Origin: Haladaptatus sp. DJG-WS-42
GTDB lineage: Archaea; Halobacteriota; Halobacteria; Halobacteriales; Halococcaceae
Assembly: GCF_037198285.1 (NCBI RefSeq)
Contig: NZ_CP147243.1
Coordinates: forward strand, 992,001 to 1,056,000
DNA length: 64,000 nt
Reading direction: 5' to 3'
The position numbers were made by a program, and so were the translations under genes. Below, one piece after another: positions 18,424-25,836 of this stretch; the stretch's first letter is position 1, and each line of letters begins with the position of its first letter. The notes beneath the pieces are model-generated. The model saw only the letters and a program-made list of their open reading frames with translations. It was not told where the DNA came from and searched no databases.

Positions 18424-19431
18424 CTACCCTCTACCTAAGTTAACCATTTTGTTAGCGATTCTTTCTGTGCCATTTCCATCGACGAGATTACGCCCTCGTT
18501 CACGATGTTCACGTCGTAGAGTTGTGTTTGACGAATAAGTCTTAATTGCATTTTTTATTTTTTCATCATCTGCCCTCCAACCGAGTACAGTTGCGATATC
18601 GTATTCTTGGAGAGACGCTGCGATTTGTTCCTGATTGTCGACGACCGCGAAAGTTACGAATGGTGTGCCTAATGCAAGAAGTTCGTAGGTTGTAGAGCTT
18701 GCCGTACTCACCGCGAAATCCGCCTGAAACATTCGTTCTGGTAAATTCTCAGGGTCACGAGCGACTCGAACGTCAGCCGAAACATTCGCTCCAGCGTCAC
18801 GGATCTCTTGCTCTTGATTTTCGGTGAAACCAGGCCCGACAATGGCGTCCACACGGAGGTCAAGCCCGTCAAATGAGCGAACAACGGTTGGGGTCAAATT
18901 TGCAGTGTCGCTTCCCCCCATCGTTATAAGAGCCTGTTCAGGGTTTTCACGCCACGGTGGGTTTTGTGATGCGAGATCTCGAATTTCACGACGGAGCAAG
19001 ACGTAGCGAGTTCCGAGACAGGTCTTCGGTTTCGAATCGACGTAATCGTACTCCAGCGAGGATGCATTGAGATTCCCATTCACGAAGAGGTCCGCACAGA
19101 CTGCGTGACGAGCGTCATCCTGTAGTACAGCAAGCGGGACTTGTTCCCGGATTTCCCGCTGGTAGTCCGTGTCGACCGGATAAGCGTCCGTGAACACGAC
19201 GTCAGGCGTTTCGGTTTCAAGCCACGCGACAAACGGAGTGGGGTCGTCTCGTTTTGGCAACGTGACTGTCTCGACGTCAGTCGGACACACGTCCGTGACG
19301 TGTTCTGGCGTTGTGGTAGCAAAGGTGACGTTGTGACCTCTTTCGAGAAATTCCTCTGCAAGTGCACCTGACCTCACGAGATGCCCGTAACCAATAGTAG
19401 GGCCACCATCTGCTCTAATTGCGAGATGCAT
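18424..19431 (-). CDS. pseG: UDP-sugar hydrolase, PseG/SpsG-like
   Basis: The 335-residue GT-B-fold protein starts MHLAIRADGGPTIGYGHLVRSGALA, which holds the PseG signature RxDxxxxxGxGHxxR; the His is the catalytic residue in Campylobacter PseG. LLRREI, ITMGGSDTANLT near 165-177 and FVTFAVVDNQEQ near 272 are further PseG blocks. The enzyme removes UDP from UDP-2,4-diacetamido-trideoxy-altrose without epimerising C2, unlike the NeuC/LegG 2-epimerases. It is transcribed convergently with the synthase operon and its start overlaps the end of the cytidylyltransferase gene by 17 bases. Confidence 0.85.
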   Translation of the reverse strand: MHLAIRADGGPTIGYGHLVRSGALAEEFLERGHNVTFATTTPEHVTDVCPTDVETVTLPKRDDPTPFVAWLETETPDVVFTDAYPVDTDYQREIREQVPLAVLQDDARHAVCADLFVNGNLNASSLEYDYVDSKPKTCLGTRYVLLRREIRDLASQNPPWRENPEQALITMGGSDTANLTPTVVRSFDGLDLRVDAIVGPGFTENQEQEIRDAGANVSADVRVARDPENLPERMFQADFAVSTASSTTYELLALGTPFVTFAVVDNQEQIAASLQEYDIATVLGWRADDEKIKNAIKTYSSNTTLRREHRERGRNLVDGNGTERIANKMVNLGRG

Positions 19432-20182
19432 CGTGTGTTGATTTCTGAATCACCGTTTCGTTCATCTCCCCTAAACCGTGTTTATCGATATATTCAATAA
19501 CATCGAGAAGCTGTGGTGTGTTTTCATAGTCCACCTGCTCGAATATTTCTCGGAGAAGAAGATAGTCCTGCGCTTCATCGAGAGTCAACCGAAGGTCGGT
19601 GCGGTTCTGCAACTGTTCTTGGTCAAATACTTCTGCTGAGGTCACGTTCGCAAACTCAAACTCGTCAGAGTTGTCTCTATAATAGAGTGTTACATGCTCA
19701 AGTTGAGAAGAGGTACTAGCGTGTGAGTGGACGCGTTCGAAACTCTCAGCCGTAAACACCTCAACGTCAAGTCCGCGTGGGAACGTCCGTTCGAGGATGT
19801 TTGATACATAATCGGCGTTTGACGCACGTCGCCGTCTCACCACTGCATCAATAACCGTTGGATCGATAAGCGGACAGTCTGCCGTGATACGTACTATTTC
19901 GTCAGCCTCAACGGTCTTCGCTGCGCGATACATTCGATCCAGGACGTTCTGTTCATCACCTCGGAATACTGTCGCTCCAGCGTTTTCACTGCACCACTCA
20001 ATTATGTCATCAGCTGTCTTGGTCGTTGTTGCGACTACGACTTCGTCGATTTCAGAAGCGCGCTGTACACGGTGAATAACATGTTCTAAGTCCAGATGGT
20101 CTCCCAAGGGGAGCATCACCTTTCCCGGCAGGCGAGTAGAACCCATCCGAGCCTGAATAATGCCAACAGTGTATTGACTCAC
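19415..20182 (-). CDS. pseF: SpsF/PseF-like cytidylyltransferase
   Basis: The 255-residue protein begins with IIQARMGSTRLPGKVM at about 9-24, the nucleotide-binding signature of the SpsF/KdsB/NeuA cytidylyltransferase superfamily. DEIVRITADCPLIDP near 95-109 provides the metal-binding aspartate, and LRLTLDEAQDYLLL near 196-209 is typical of SpsF. It is likely to activate the nonulosonic acid as a CMP-sugar. It is the first gene of a two-gene minus-strand operon with the PseG-like hydrolase. SpsF-type proteins are less well characterised than true PseF, so the assignment rests partly on the neighbours. Confidence 0.8.
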   Translation of the reverse strand: MSQYTVGIIQARMGSTRLPGKVMLPLGDHLDLEHVIHRVQRASEIDEVVVATTTKTADDIIEWCSENAGATVFRGDEQNVLDRMYRAAKTVEADEIVRITADCPLIDPTVIDAVVRRRRASNADYVSNILERTFPRGLDVEVFTAESFERVHSHASTSSQLEHVTLYYRDNSDEFEFANVTSAEVFDQEQLQNRTDLRLTLDEAQDYLLLREIFEQVDYENTPQLLDVIEYIDKHGLGEMNETVIQKSTHDASRN

Positions 20183-20648
20183 GATAGGAACTGTTGGGGT
20201 ACCAGGGTTAAGATTACTACGCTCCGAATGAGTTTGTAGATACTACTCATTTCAGTGCGACTCCAAATTAATTCGTACAAACACAGATCGAGACTCTCAT
20301 TCTCCTGTCCACTGGTCACTTTTCACTCTTTCTCGGAAGCCCCACAGACAAACGTGCTCTTTCATAATCGAATCCAATGCCATAGCAAGAGTTAGCGGAG
20401 GTATTAGAATCTCTCAGTGGATAGATTCGACTCATAGTCGGGTTCAATCCCCGGAAAGAGTAGCAGACTAGGCGTTACAGATAGGAACTATGTCGAGATG
20501 ATGAGCGCGAGATTGCGTAAGAGGGAAAAAGTAGGAGATATCCAAAAATCGGATACGCAACGTGATTATGAAGATCACTGCGTCGCTGCATCAACTCAAG
20601 GATCAGGAGTTGTGAAATTCTCGGAGTTGTTTTGCCCAGCTACGCTAC
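20183..20648. other. Repeat-bearing gene-poor region
   Basis: No protein gene is supported. The region contains one exact copy of the word TTCATAATCG at 20361-20370 and near matches at 20431 and 20562. It also holds most of one copy of the dispersed repeat (20484-20657) that reaches the stop codon of the neighbouring epimerase gene. Three small hairpins lie in series at about 20408-20457; the last resembles a tRNA T-arm but no complete tRNA is present. Confidence 0.5.
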
Positions 20649-20657
20649 TCACAGTGA
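20484..20657 (+). repeat. Dispersed degenerate repeat, copy A
   Basis: The stretch shares with 26057-26180 the opening GGAACTA-GTCG and the block TACGCAACGTGATTATGAAG, and with 22511-22637 the block ATATCCAA, the GATTATGAAGAT core, GCATCAACTCAA and the end TTTTGCCCAG followed by CGCTACTCACAGTGA. Its right edge runs over the stop codon of the epimerase gene. It encodes nothing recognisable. Confidence 0.55.
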
Positions 20658-21641
20658 CGATGCTTCCAGTGCATCATCGATTGTTCGAGCGAGGTCGTTC
20701 CGAATGACATCCTCGATTGAATACGTTGGCTCCCACTCCAGTTCTGCTTTCGTTCTATCAATGTCCACATCAAAGCGTTCGACGAGAGTTTCAGTTCTGG
20801 GATTTTCGAGCATTCGAAGCTCTGGTTTGTTGTCGCCCGTAGCGTGTTGCTGGACGAGTTTTGCTACTTCGATGACGGATGGATCTTCGACGCCTGAAAG
20901 TTCGAATTTTTCTGCGCCTGTTTTCCCGGCATCAAGTTGCTCAATCGTCCGTTCTGCGCTTCGAATGTAGGCGTTAGAAACGTCTTGCACATGAAGGTAA
21001 TTGCGTGCTTGTGACCCAGGTAGATGAATTGTGAGGTCTTGCCCAGAAATGGCTCGGTTTACGAAAATGTTGATCACAGTCGGCTTCGAAACCCGTGTCC
21101 CATCGACCTCGTGTGCCCCATACAGATTCGACTTCAAGAACAGATGCGCCGGGAACGACCCTTCCGCCATCGTCTCAATCATCCGCTCATTCAGCAGCTT
21201 TGTCTCCCCGTAGAGATTCATCGGGTCACGAGGGTGGTCAACGGTAATCGGGAACTCTTGGGGGTCGCCAATCACGGCCATACTGAACGGGAAAATCAAG
21301 CCTGCGCCGGTTTTCTTGCAGAACCATGCGACGTTGTTCGTCCCTTGGACGTTCACTTCGTAAGCCAAGTCAGGGTTCTCATCGCAATCTTTCACCCCGG
21401 AGATTGCCGCGAGGTGCATCACGATATCCGCACCCGAAAGCGCCTCCTCGAGTCGAGCCCGATTTCGGATATCGACGTGCTCGACTGGGACATCTTTAAT
21501 CTGATCCACTTGACCGCGATAGAAGTTATCGAGCGCCGTCACCTCCCAGTCGGGATGCTCCGCTCGAAGGTCGTGAACCACACGGCTTCCAATATACCCC
21601 GCCGCCCCAGTCACGGCGACGTGTGGCTGTTTTCCACTCAT
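20649..21641 (-). CDS. NAD-dependent nucleotide-sugar epimerase (extended SDR)
   Basis: The 330-residue protein is an extended SDR with GAAGYIGSR at 13-21 for NAD binding, VMHLAAISGVKDCD, and the active site Y-G-E-T-K near 162. The strand before it, FPFSMAVIGDP, is unusual. It is a close paralogue of the protein encoded at 41789-42763, sharing long identical stretches such as AYEVNVQGTNNVAWFCKKTG. The exact reaction is not known; UDP-glucose epimerase-like activity on a glycan precursor is the best guess. A degenerate repeat ends at its stop codon, and a repeat-rich region lies upstream of its start. Confidence 0.82.
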   Translation of the reverse strand: MSGKQPHVAVTGAAGYIGSRVVHDLRAEHPDWEVTALDNFYRGQVDQIKDVPVEHVDIRNRARLEEALSGADIVMHLAAISGVKDCDENPDLAYEVNVQGTNNVAWFCKKTGAGLIFPFSMAVIGDPQEFPITVDHPRDPMNLYGETKLLNERMIETMAEGSFPAHLFLKSNLYGAHEVDGTRVSKPTVINIFVNRAISGQDLTIHLPGSQARNYLHVQDVSNAYIRSAERTIEQLDAGKTGAEKFELSGVEDPSVIEVAKLVQQHATGDNKPELRMLENPRTETLVERFDVDIDRTKAELEWEPTYSIEDVIRNDLARTIDDALEASSL

Positions 21642-22510
21642 TACACACAGTATTTCACCCTTACTTATTAAAACAAGCAGGAATATTCAGGCCGCAATGG
21701 CTGGAAAATGCACCACGAGAACACACCACTTTTTCTCGGGTAGATCAACGTCTGCCAGCTGTGACGAATAGGGTAGAAGAGAGCCTCCCCTCAACATCGC
21801 TGTGAGCAAAGCGAATGAATATCTCGACCGCCTAGACTGACGGAACCTCTCTTACTACTGTCTCCCGGCTCACCCAAAGAGAGTTTATAATCGAAACAGC
21901 GGCGTCTCCGGCCACGAGAGGAGGTATAGTTGGATGTGTACTGCTCACGAACGGTTCATAATCGGGTTCGTCCCCGCAAGGGAAGGAGAAGAGCTACTTG
22001 GCAACGCATTTTGAGAGGAGTCCTGTGTTCACAGAGTCAGTCGGGAGAGTCACGGAGAGGAGATAGCAGAGTTCAGCGCGTCCGCTGTCGAATCCGACTG
22101 TTCTCCGTGTGTGAAATCATCGTCACCAGCGCAGAGAGAAATGGCAGACTGGAACCGATTATGAAGAATTGAGGCACCTTTTGAGAGCAGCGAGAGCGGA
22201 CGATGAAATCCACGCACGCGACCACATCGCTTCTACGGACGGAATTCGGGCCTGAGAGCCAATACAACCCTCTCAAAAATATTATCTAGTTCCCTTCGAC
22301 GGAGGTCTCCACAGTTCACTTCCGGGGAATTGAGTCGATTATGAACGGCACATGGCGGCTTGAATCAACCCTAGAACATTCATAATCGGCTCTCGTGTCC
22401 TGGTTCCGATTATGATAGTGGGAAGCAAAAACGGACACAATTGGCTTACAAAAGACACCATCCCAACCGGTGAATGGGTAGAAAGGAGCAATATGGGGGT
22501 TTGGAGGCGA

Positions 22511-22637
22511 AATATCCAATCAGAAAACGCCGGACGTAAACCGATTATGAAAATTGAAGCGTTGCAGCATCAACTCAAAGGTCAGGAGATGCGGAATTTT
22601 CGTAGTGAATTTTGCCCAGACACGCTACTCACAGTGA
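22511..22637 (+). repeat. Dispersed degenerate repeat, copy C
   Basis: This copy has the CGATTATGAAAATTGAAGC core and the best match to copy A at its right end: GCATCAACTCAAAGGTCAGGAG in place of GCATCAACTCAAGGATCAGGAG (two changes), then TTTTGCCCAGACACGCTACTCACAGTGA. No gene adjoins its right end, so the shared CTACTCACAGTGA is part of the repeat and not of an epimerase gene. Confidence 0.55.
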
Positions 22638-22684
22638 TTGCTCTAACACACGTAATTCGAATGGGGTTGAAATCGGAATTGAGG

Positions 22685-22758
22685 GAGTACATTTCGTATG
22701 TCTTTGTGGGGGACGTAAGCCCAATTCTTACACCAGAATGAGAGTACATTTCGTATGT
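22685..22758. repeat. Two direct copies of a 17-base word
   Basis: GAGTACATTTCGTATGT occurs at 22685-22701 with one mismatch-free 16-base core and again at 22742-22758, 57 bases apart. The flanks to the left are also related (GAATTGAGG and GAATGAG). Within each copy ACAT and ATGT form a short inverted repeat. The spacing of about five and a half helical turns would suit a pair of regulator sites or the ends of a small lost insertion. Confidence 0.5.
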
Positions 22759-22871
22759 TCTCACCACCCGTCTGTGCAGTAGCGACAGAGAGTGAGTGCC
22801 AGACTGATACCGAATGGAGCGCGAACGGCTGAACCAATGCGCTCAGTGAACAGCCTGACTGCTCGTAACAG

Positions 22872-23372
22872 TCACTGCAGAGTGAGCATCGCTCGCCTGT
22901 TCACCAAACAGTCCGTACACACCCAGTGGCCTTCAGGACAAATCAAGGCCGATCTGAGAGCGAGAACGAGGGGGTCTTCTGGGTCGTCAGCTGCCAGTTC
23001 TTGCTCGTATTCGTCTCGGTCAATCGGTGATTCGCCGGCTGCGAGTCGGATGGTGGTCTCGACTTTTGATTTCCCACAGACCATGCAGTCTGTGTCAATC
23101 GCAGGAATGGGGACGAGCGATCGTTTGCAGTAGGCACACTCCATCGTCCGGGCAGGATCTTTCCCCATTGCGTGCTCATCGGGGAGTTTCCGAGAAAGCG
23201 AGTCCCAGAGGTCGAACCACTCGGCTTGCGAGAGGCGGTACTTCGTCTCCGATTCGATAACAATATCGCCTTCGAGGAGCTTGTCCAGTTCGTCTGAAAG
23301 CGCGTCATCGTAGCCGACATGGACCGTGACTTCCGGGAAGAGGTCGAGGGTAGAAACGCAGGTTTCACACAT
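22872..23372 (-). CDS. Cysteine-rich zinc-ribbon-like protein, function unknown
   Basis: The 166-residue protein has four pairs of metal-binding-type cysteines: MCETC at the start, CAYC near 78, CMVC near 95, and CPEGHWVCTDC near 144-154. They suggest two zinc ribbons or treble-clef folds around an acidic middle. I do not recognise the family. It stands alone in a repeat-rich region. The real-protein character is supported by the regular Cys spacing and an acidic, haloarchaeal composition. Another frame over the same bases from 23443 is basic and serine-rich and is a shadow. Confidence 0.6.
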   Translation of the reverse strand: MCETCVSTLDLFPEVTVHVGYDDALSDELDKLLEGDIVIESETKYRLSQAEWFDLWDSLSRKLPDEHAMGKDPARTMECAYCKRSLVPIPAIDTDCMVCGKSKVETTIRLAAGESPIDRDEYEQELAADDPEDPLVLALRSALICPEGHWVCTDCLVNRRAMLTLQ

Positions 23373-23812
23373 GGGTAGCGGACGCTGAGTGCGGGTGGGT
23401 GAGTATCATTTTTGAGAGGGGCCGATACGTGATGGAATGACAATCCATCGTAAAATGAAATGTGTTAATTTCATTAATAAAATTTTCGTGTACTAAGTGA
23501 AAGTTGACCATTTTGACCTCGCACAGAGGTGGGAATCACGTAGAGTCCTCAGAGGAAACACGTGCGAAGAAGGCGGCTAGTCGGGCAGTTCCGTCTCCCC
23601 ACTCCGATAACACTCCCAGCACGGAAAGTCAGTAACTCACGGCTGAAGGCGTGGGCGTCCTCCGTGCAATCATGCAGTCATGTGATACAGGCGGAACCAA
23701 CGACCAGGCCGAGATACTGTTCGCCCTAACAGTGACACGAGCAGTGACGAATTGTAGCCAGCAGGCGCACGAATGTCGGTACAGTGGTTTGGAACGAGTA
23801 GTTCACCATGGT
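23373..23812. other. Intergenic region with nested hairpin
   Basis: No gene is supported. The left part (about 23440-23510) is AT-rich and may hold the promoter of the zinc-ribbon gene. The right part holds a nested hairpin at 23619-23667, described separately. Confidence 0.45.
23619..23667. mobile_element. Possible IS200/IS605-type end hairpin (relic)
   Basis: An outer inverted repeat GCACGGA / TCCGTGC (23619-23625, 23661-23667) encloses an inner hairpin CACGGC-TGAA-GGCGTG (23638-23653, one mismatch). Sequences of the form CACGGCTTCAGCCGTGGGNNTCCTCCGTG are, from memory, common at ends of haloarchaeal IS200/IS605-family elements. No transposase or TnpB fragment is recognisable beside it, so this would be a solo end. 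It could instead be a transcription terminator. Confidence 0.3.
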
Positions 23813-24226
23813 TCAGTTCTCAGTGGAACTGTTGTACAGCGCATCGAATTCCTGTTCACCGCGGATGAGGGTATCCACTCCTTCTGAAAGCGTCACCTCA
23901 CCGAAGACGGTCGCGCGGTAATAGGTATACAGACCGTCTTGGCCACGTTCCGTGCGTTGACGCTTCTCGACGAGGCCGACATCGACGAGTTTGTTGAGAT
24001 GGTAGTGCAGGGTGCTATCGTCGATCGTTAGCTCAGCGTCGAGTTCTTTGGGGCTCCGGTCACCGCCATGGACAAGTCGGTACAGTATCTCGTAGCGGGT
24101 TCGATGCCCGACTGCTGCGTGCATTGCAAGGTACTCGTCGAGCGTGAGGACGCTATTTTCCGGAAGGAGGTCCGCTGGATCTTCTGGGACTCCATTATCG
24201 ACCGGCTGTCCATGATTCGTCGCCAT
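23813..24226 (-). CDS. ArsR-type winged-helix transcriptional regulator
   Basis: I start the gene at ATG 24226 (MATNHGQPVDN). An upstream ATG at 24277 lies inside the probable TATA box, so it cannot be the start. The 137-residue protein has a winged helix from about residue 37: HRTRYEILYRLVHGG, then SPKELDAEL and the recognition helix STLHYHLNKLVDVGLVEK, followed by the wing GLYTYYRAT. It is divergent from the MGPY-motif gene at 24324 and probably controls both from the shared 100-base promoter region. No metal-binding cysteines of the sensory ArsR type are present. Confidence 0.82.
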   Translation of the reverse strand: MATNHGQPVDNGVPEDPADLLPENSVLTLDEYLAMHAAVGHRTRYEILYRLVHGGDRSPKELDAELTIDDSTLHYHLNKLVDVGLVEKRQRTERGQDGLYTYYRATVFGEVTLSEGVDTLIRGEQEFDALYNSSTEN

Positions 24227-24274
24227 CGTACGTGGGAGTACGGGTACGAGACGCTTAGGTTTTCTCAAGCCAAA

Positions 24275-24302
24275 CATTTTAAAAAAGACCAGTTTTTAAA
24301 TA
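24275..24302. promoter_or_regulatory. Divergent promoter with two TATA-like boxes
   Basis: CATTTTAAAAAA (24275-24286) read on the minus strand gives a box about 55 bases before the regulator start at 24226. GTTTTTAAATA (24292-24302) lies 26 bases before ATG 24324, the spacing of a leaderless gene. The two boxes are nearly adjacent, so a regulator bound here would affect both genes. Confidence 0.6.
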
Positions 24303-24323
24303 CTCTTGCAGAGATGGTCGAGT

Positions 24324-24944
24324 ATGCCTGTAGAAATCACACGCGACCTACTCGTCGACCAATTGGGTCACGTGAGGTACGACCGGTTTCTTTTCTACAT
24401 TATGGGCCCGTACAAGTCGTTCAATCTCAATTACGTGCTCAGCGAAAAGGAGCGTCGAAAGTTCGACGTGGAAGACCTTCCAGGACCGTTGCGCCGCCTC
24501 TTCCAGAGTAAGGACACGATTGATGAAGCGCAGGCGTTGTTGCGGCGAGTGCAGGGCGAGCTTCGAGTGACACCGGGCATTAACGCGTTTCTGGCTCTCG
24601 ACGTCGATGTAGATACTGATGACGTGGATGCGGCAACCCAGAGTATCGAGTACACGAGGTGCAGTAACGCAACGGCATTCGTGCTCCCGTTTCTTGGGCA
24701 CAACTTCGGTATCGGAGAAGAGGCGGGGAGTATCCTTGAGGCGCTTTCAGAAACGCACGGTGACCGGCTAACGTTCGTCCACGAGGACAACGTGACGAGT
24801 GCGATGATTCGGTCGGCGCGGGTACGGTGGGATCTGCGGGTTGAAACATACGAGACGGAGGCAGAACTCGTCGAGAAACTACGATTCTTTGCAGGGAGTA
24901 TTATGCAGCGAGAACGCCGAGGTGAGCTCAATCGATTAGCTTGA
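24324..24944 (+). CDS. MGPY-motif protein of unknown function (DUF7509-like)
   Basis: The start at 24324 (MPVEITRDLLVDQLG) agrees with the TATA spacing; the six residues before it in frame are not needed. The 206-residue protein has FLFYIMGPYKSFNLNYVL near 23-40. Its second half has FVLPFLGHNFGIGEEAGSILEAL near 121-143. The MGPY element plus a later glycine-rich Glu-containing loop recalls nucleoside 2-deoxyribosyltransferase and TIR-like folds, in which the Glu is catalytic. From memory it resembles a haloarchaeal family called DUF7509. The pairing with a divergent regulator suggests a tightly controlled function, possibly in defence or nucleotide metabolism. Confidence 0.65.
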   Translation: MPVEITRDLLVDQLGHVRYDRFLFYIMGPYKSFNLNYVLSEKERRKFDVEDLPGPLRRLFQSKDTIDEAQALLRRVQGELRVTPGINAFLALDVDVDTDDVDAATQSIEYTRCSNATAFVLPFLGHNFGIGEEAGSILEALSETHGDRLTFVHEDNVTSAMIRSARVRWDLRVETYETEAELVEKLRFFAGSIMQRERRGELNRLA

Positions 24945-24963
24945 CTGGAGATACCTCGAGGAA

Positions 24964-25178
24964 TCAGAAATCAGCGCGTTTGAGCCATTCGATGGCAGTG
25001 AGGACGAACCACCCCATCCAGACGGTGAAAATGACCAGCAACGCACCGTAGTACGCCTCTTTCGACCCGACCAAATCGCACCAAAAAGTGAAGCGGCGAC
25101 GACGAGGAGCGCGGCCACGTTGCGTCGCCAGTCACTGAGTTCCTCGGTAAGCGCAGTCGTTCCAGTGTACGCCCCCAT
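24964..25178 (-). pseudogene. Small two-helix membrane protein gene with a frameshift
   Basis: The frame from ATG 25178 encodes MGAYTGTTALTEELSDWRRN then a hydrophobic helix VAALLVVAASLFGAIW, and then turns into unrelated arginine- and serine-rich sequence. The next frame from about 25075 encodes GSKEAYYGALLVIFTVW then MGWFVLTAIEWLKRADF and stops at 24964-24966. Together they make one plausible 71-residue protein with two membrane helices. The total of 215 bases is one short of a multiple of three, so a single base appears to be missing near 25075-25085. It may be a real pseudogene or a sequencing error. Confidence 0.65.
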
Positions 25179-25398
25179 ACCGACCAGTCGGCCAGAGACA
25201 GCATTAGTCTACTTCCGCCACTCGTCTCGTTCCGGAAACACCGTGTGTGGCCACCGCGTCAACGCAATCGAACACCGTCATACCAGTTCTTCTCCGCCTG
25301 ACCGGAAACGTGGTCGGGCGAAACTCCTCGAAAAAGCCCTTTTGAACGCGCCACCAACCCTAAAGAATCGTTAAGATTTCGCGTCGCCTAGAAGTAGC

Positions 25399-25836
25399 AT
25401 GTCAAGTAAATCCCGGGTATCGAGGGGAACTAGCGTCGGACTTCTTGGGTCGGGAGTCGGCGTGCTCCTGTCGCTCGTCATCATGTTCCTCCCGCTTGGA
25501 ACGGGCGAAGTGTGCACGATTGGCGGCGAGTGTACCCCGGTTCAGGGAGCAGTTGGAATCGACTATCTCCTTGGCGTGGAGGGGGCAGAGCCCATCCTCT
25601 TTTTTTGGTCGGTGTTCATCCTTGGGTTCGCCCTTCTGGGAGGCTATGGCGCGTGGCGTGAGCGCCGCATACTCGTGTGGGTGGCTGCAATTGCCCTCCT
25701 TGCGTTGACGGTCTTTGGCCTCGCCAGTATCGGTCTGTTGGTCGCACCAGCAGCACTGTTGTTTCTGCTTGCGGGATTCTGGCTCCGTGAGACGCAGCCA
25801 CCGAGCACCACTGGACGGTCGATACCCCGGTCGTGA
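25399..25836 (+). CDS. Small integral membrane protein, function unknown
   Basis: The 145-residue protein has about four predicted membrane helices (roughly 12-33, 64-84, 90-108 and 112-128). An extracytoplasmic loop near 36-48 contains two cysteines (EVCTIGGECTP) that could form a disulfide. The N-terminus is basic and the last 17 residues are polar. I do not recognise a functional family. An AT-rich element just upstream (AAGAATCGTTAAGATTT) may be its promoter. It stands alone between the frameshifted gene and a repeat-bearing gap. Confidence 0.6.
   Translation: MSSKSRVSRGTSVGLLGSGVGVLLSLVIMFLPLGTGEVCTIGGECTPVQGAVGIDYLLGVEGAEPILFFWSVFILGFALLGGYGAWRERRILVWVAAIALLALTVFGLASIGLLVAPAALLFLLAGFWLRETQPPSTTGRSIPRS

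Larger units (their letters stand above)
20361..22551. repeat. Cluster of the 10-base word CGATTATGAA / TTCATAATCG
   Basis: Exact copies occur at 20361-20370, 21955-21964, 22156-22165, 22336-22345, 22379-22388 and 22542-22551, in both orientations, and one more at 26007-26016. One-base variants are at about 20562, 21884 and 22407. All copies are intergenic; the epimerase gene at 20649-21641 lies inside the span but I see none within it. A given 10-mer is expected far less than once in 2.2 kb. They may be protein-binding sites or cores of decayed mobile or regulatory repeats. Confidence 0.6.
21642..22871. other. Long gene-poor region with short repeats
   Basis: No frame over 1.2 kb looks like a protein. 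It holds five exact copies of the CGATTATGAA word and dispersed repeat copy C (22511-22637). It also holds two copies of a 17-base word at 22685 and 22742. The composition is intermediate. The decayed, repetitive look suits an old insertion site or a region that has lost genes. Confidence 0.55.

Noticed and set aside
20434-20457. A stem-loop TCGGG-TTCAATC-CCCGG that matches a tRNA T-arm.
   Set aside because: No D-arm or anticodon arm lies at the right distance. The nearest complementary acceptor-like ACTCTTT is about 130 bases upstream with no T-A at positions 8-9. It is likely part of the degenerate repeat.
20361-22551. A CRISPR array.
   Set aside because: The repeated word is only ten bases, occurs in both orientations and has irregular spacing of tens to hundreds of bases; no cas gene is present.
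20361-22551. A replication origin.
   Set aside because: No orc1/cdc6 gene is near and no match to the haloarchaeal origin-recognition box was seen.
22943-23443. A 166-residue frame overlapping the zinc-ribbon gene.
   Set aside because: It is basic and serine-rich, lacks motifs and is the other-frame shadow of the Cys-rich gene.
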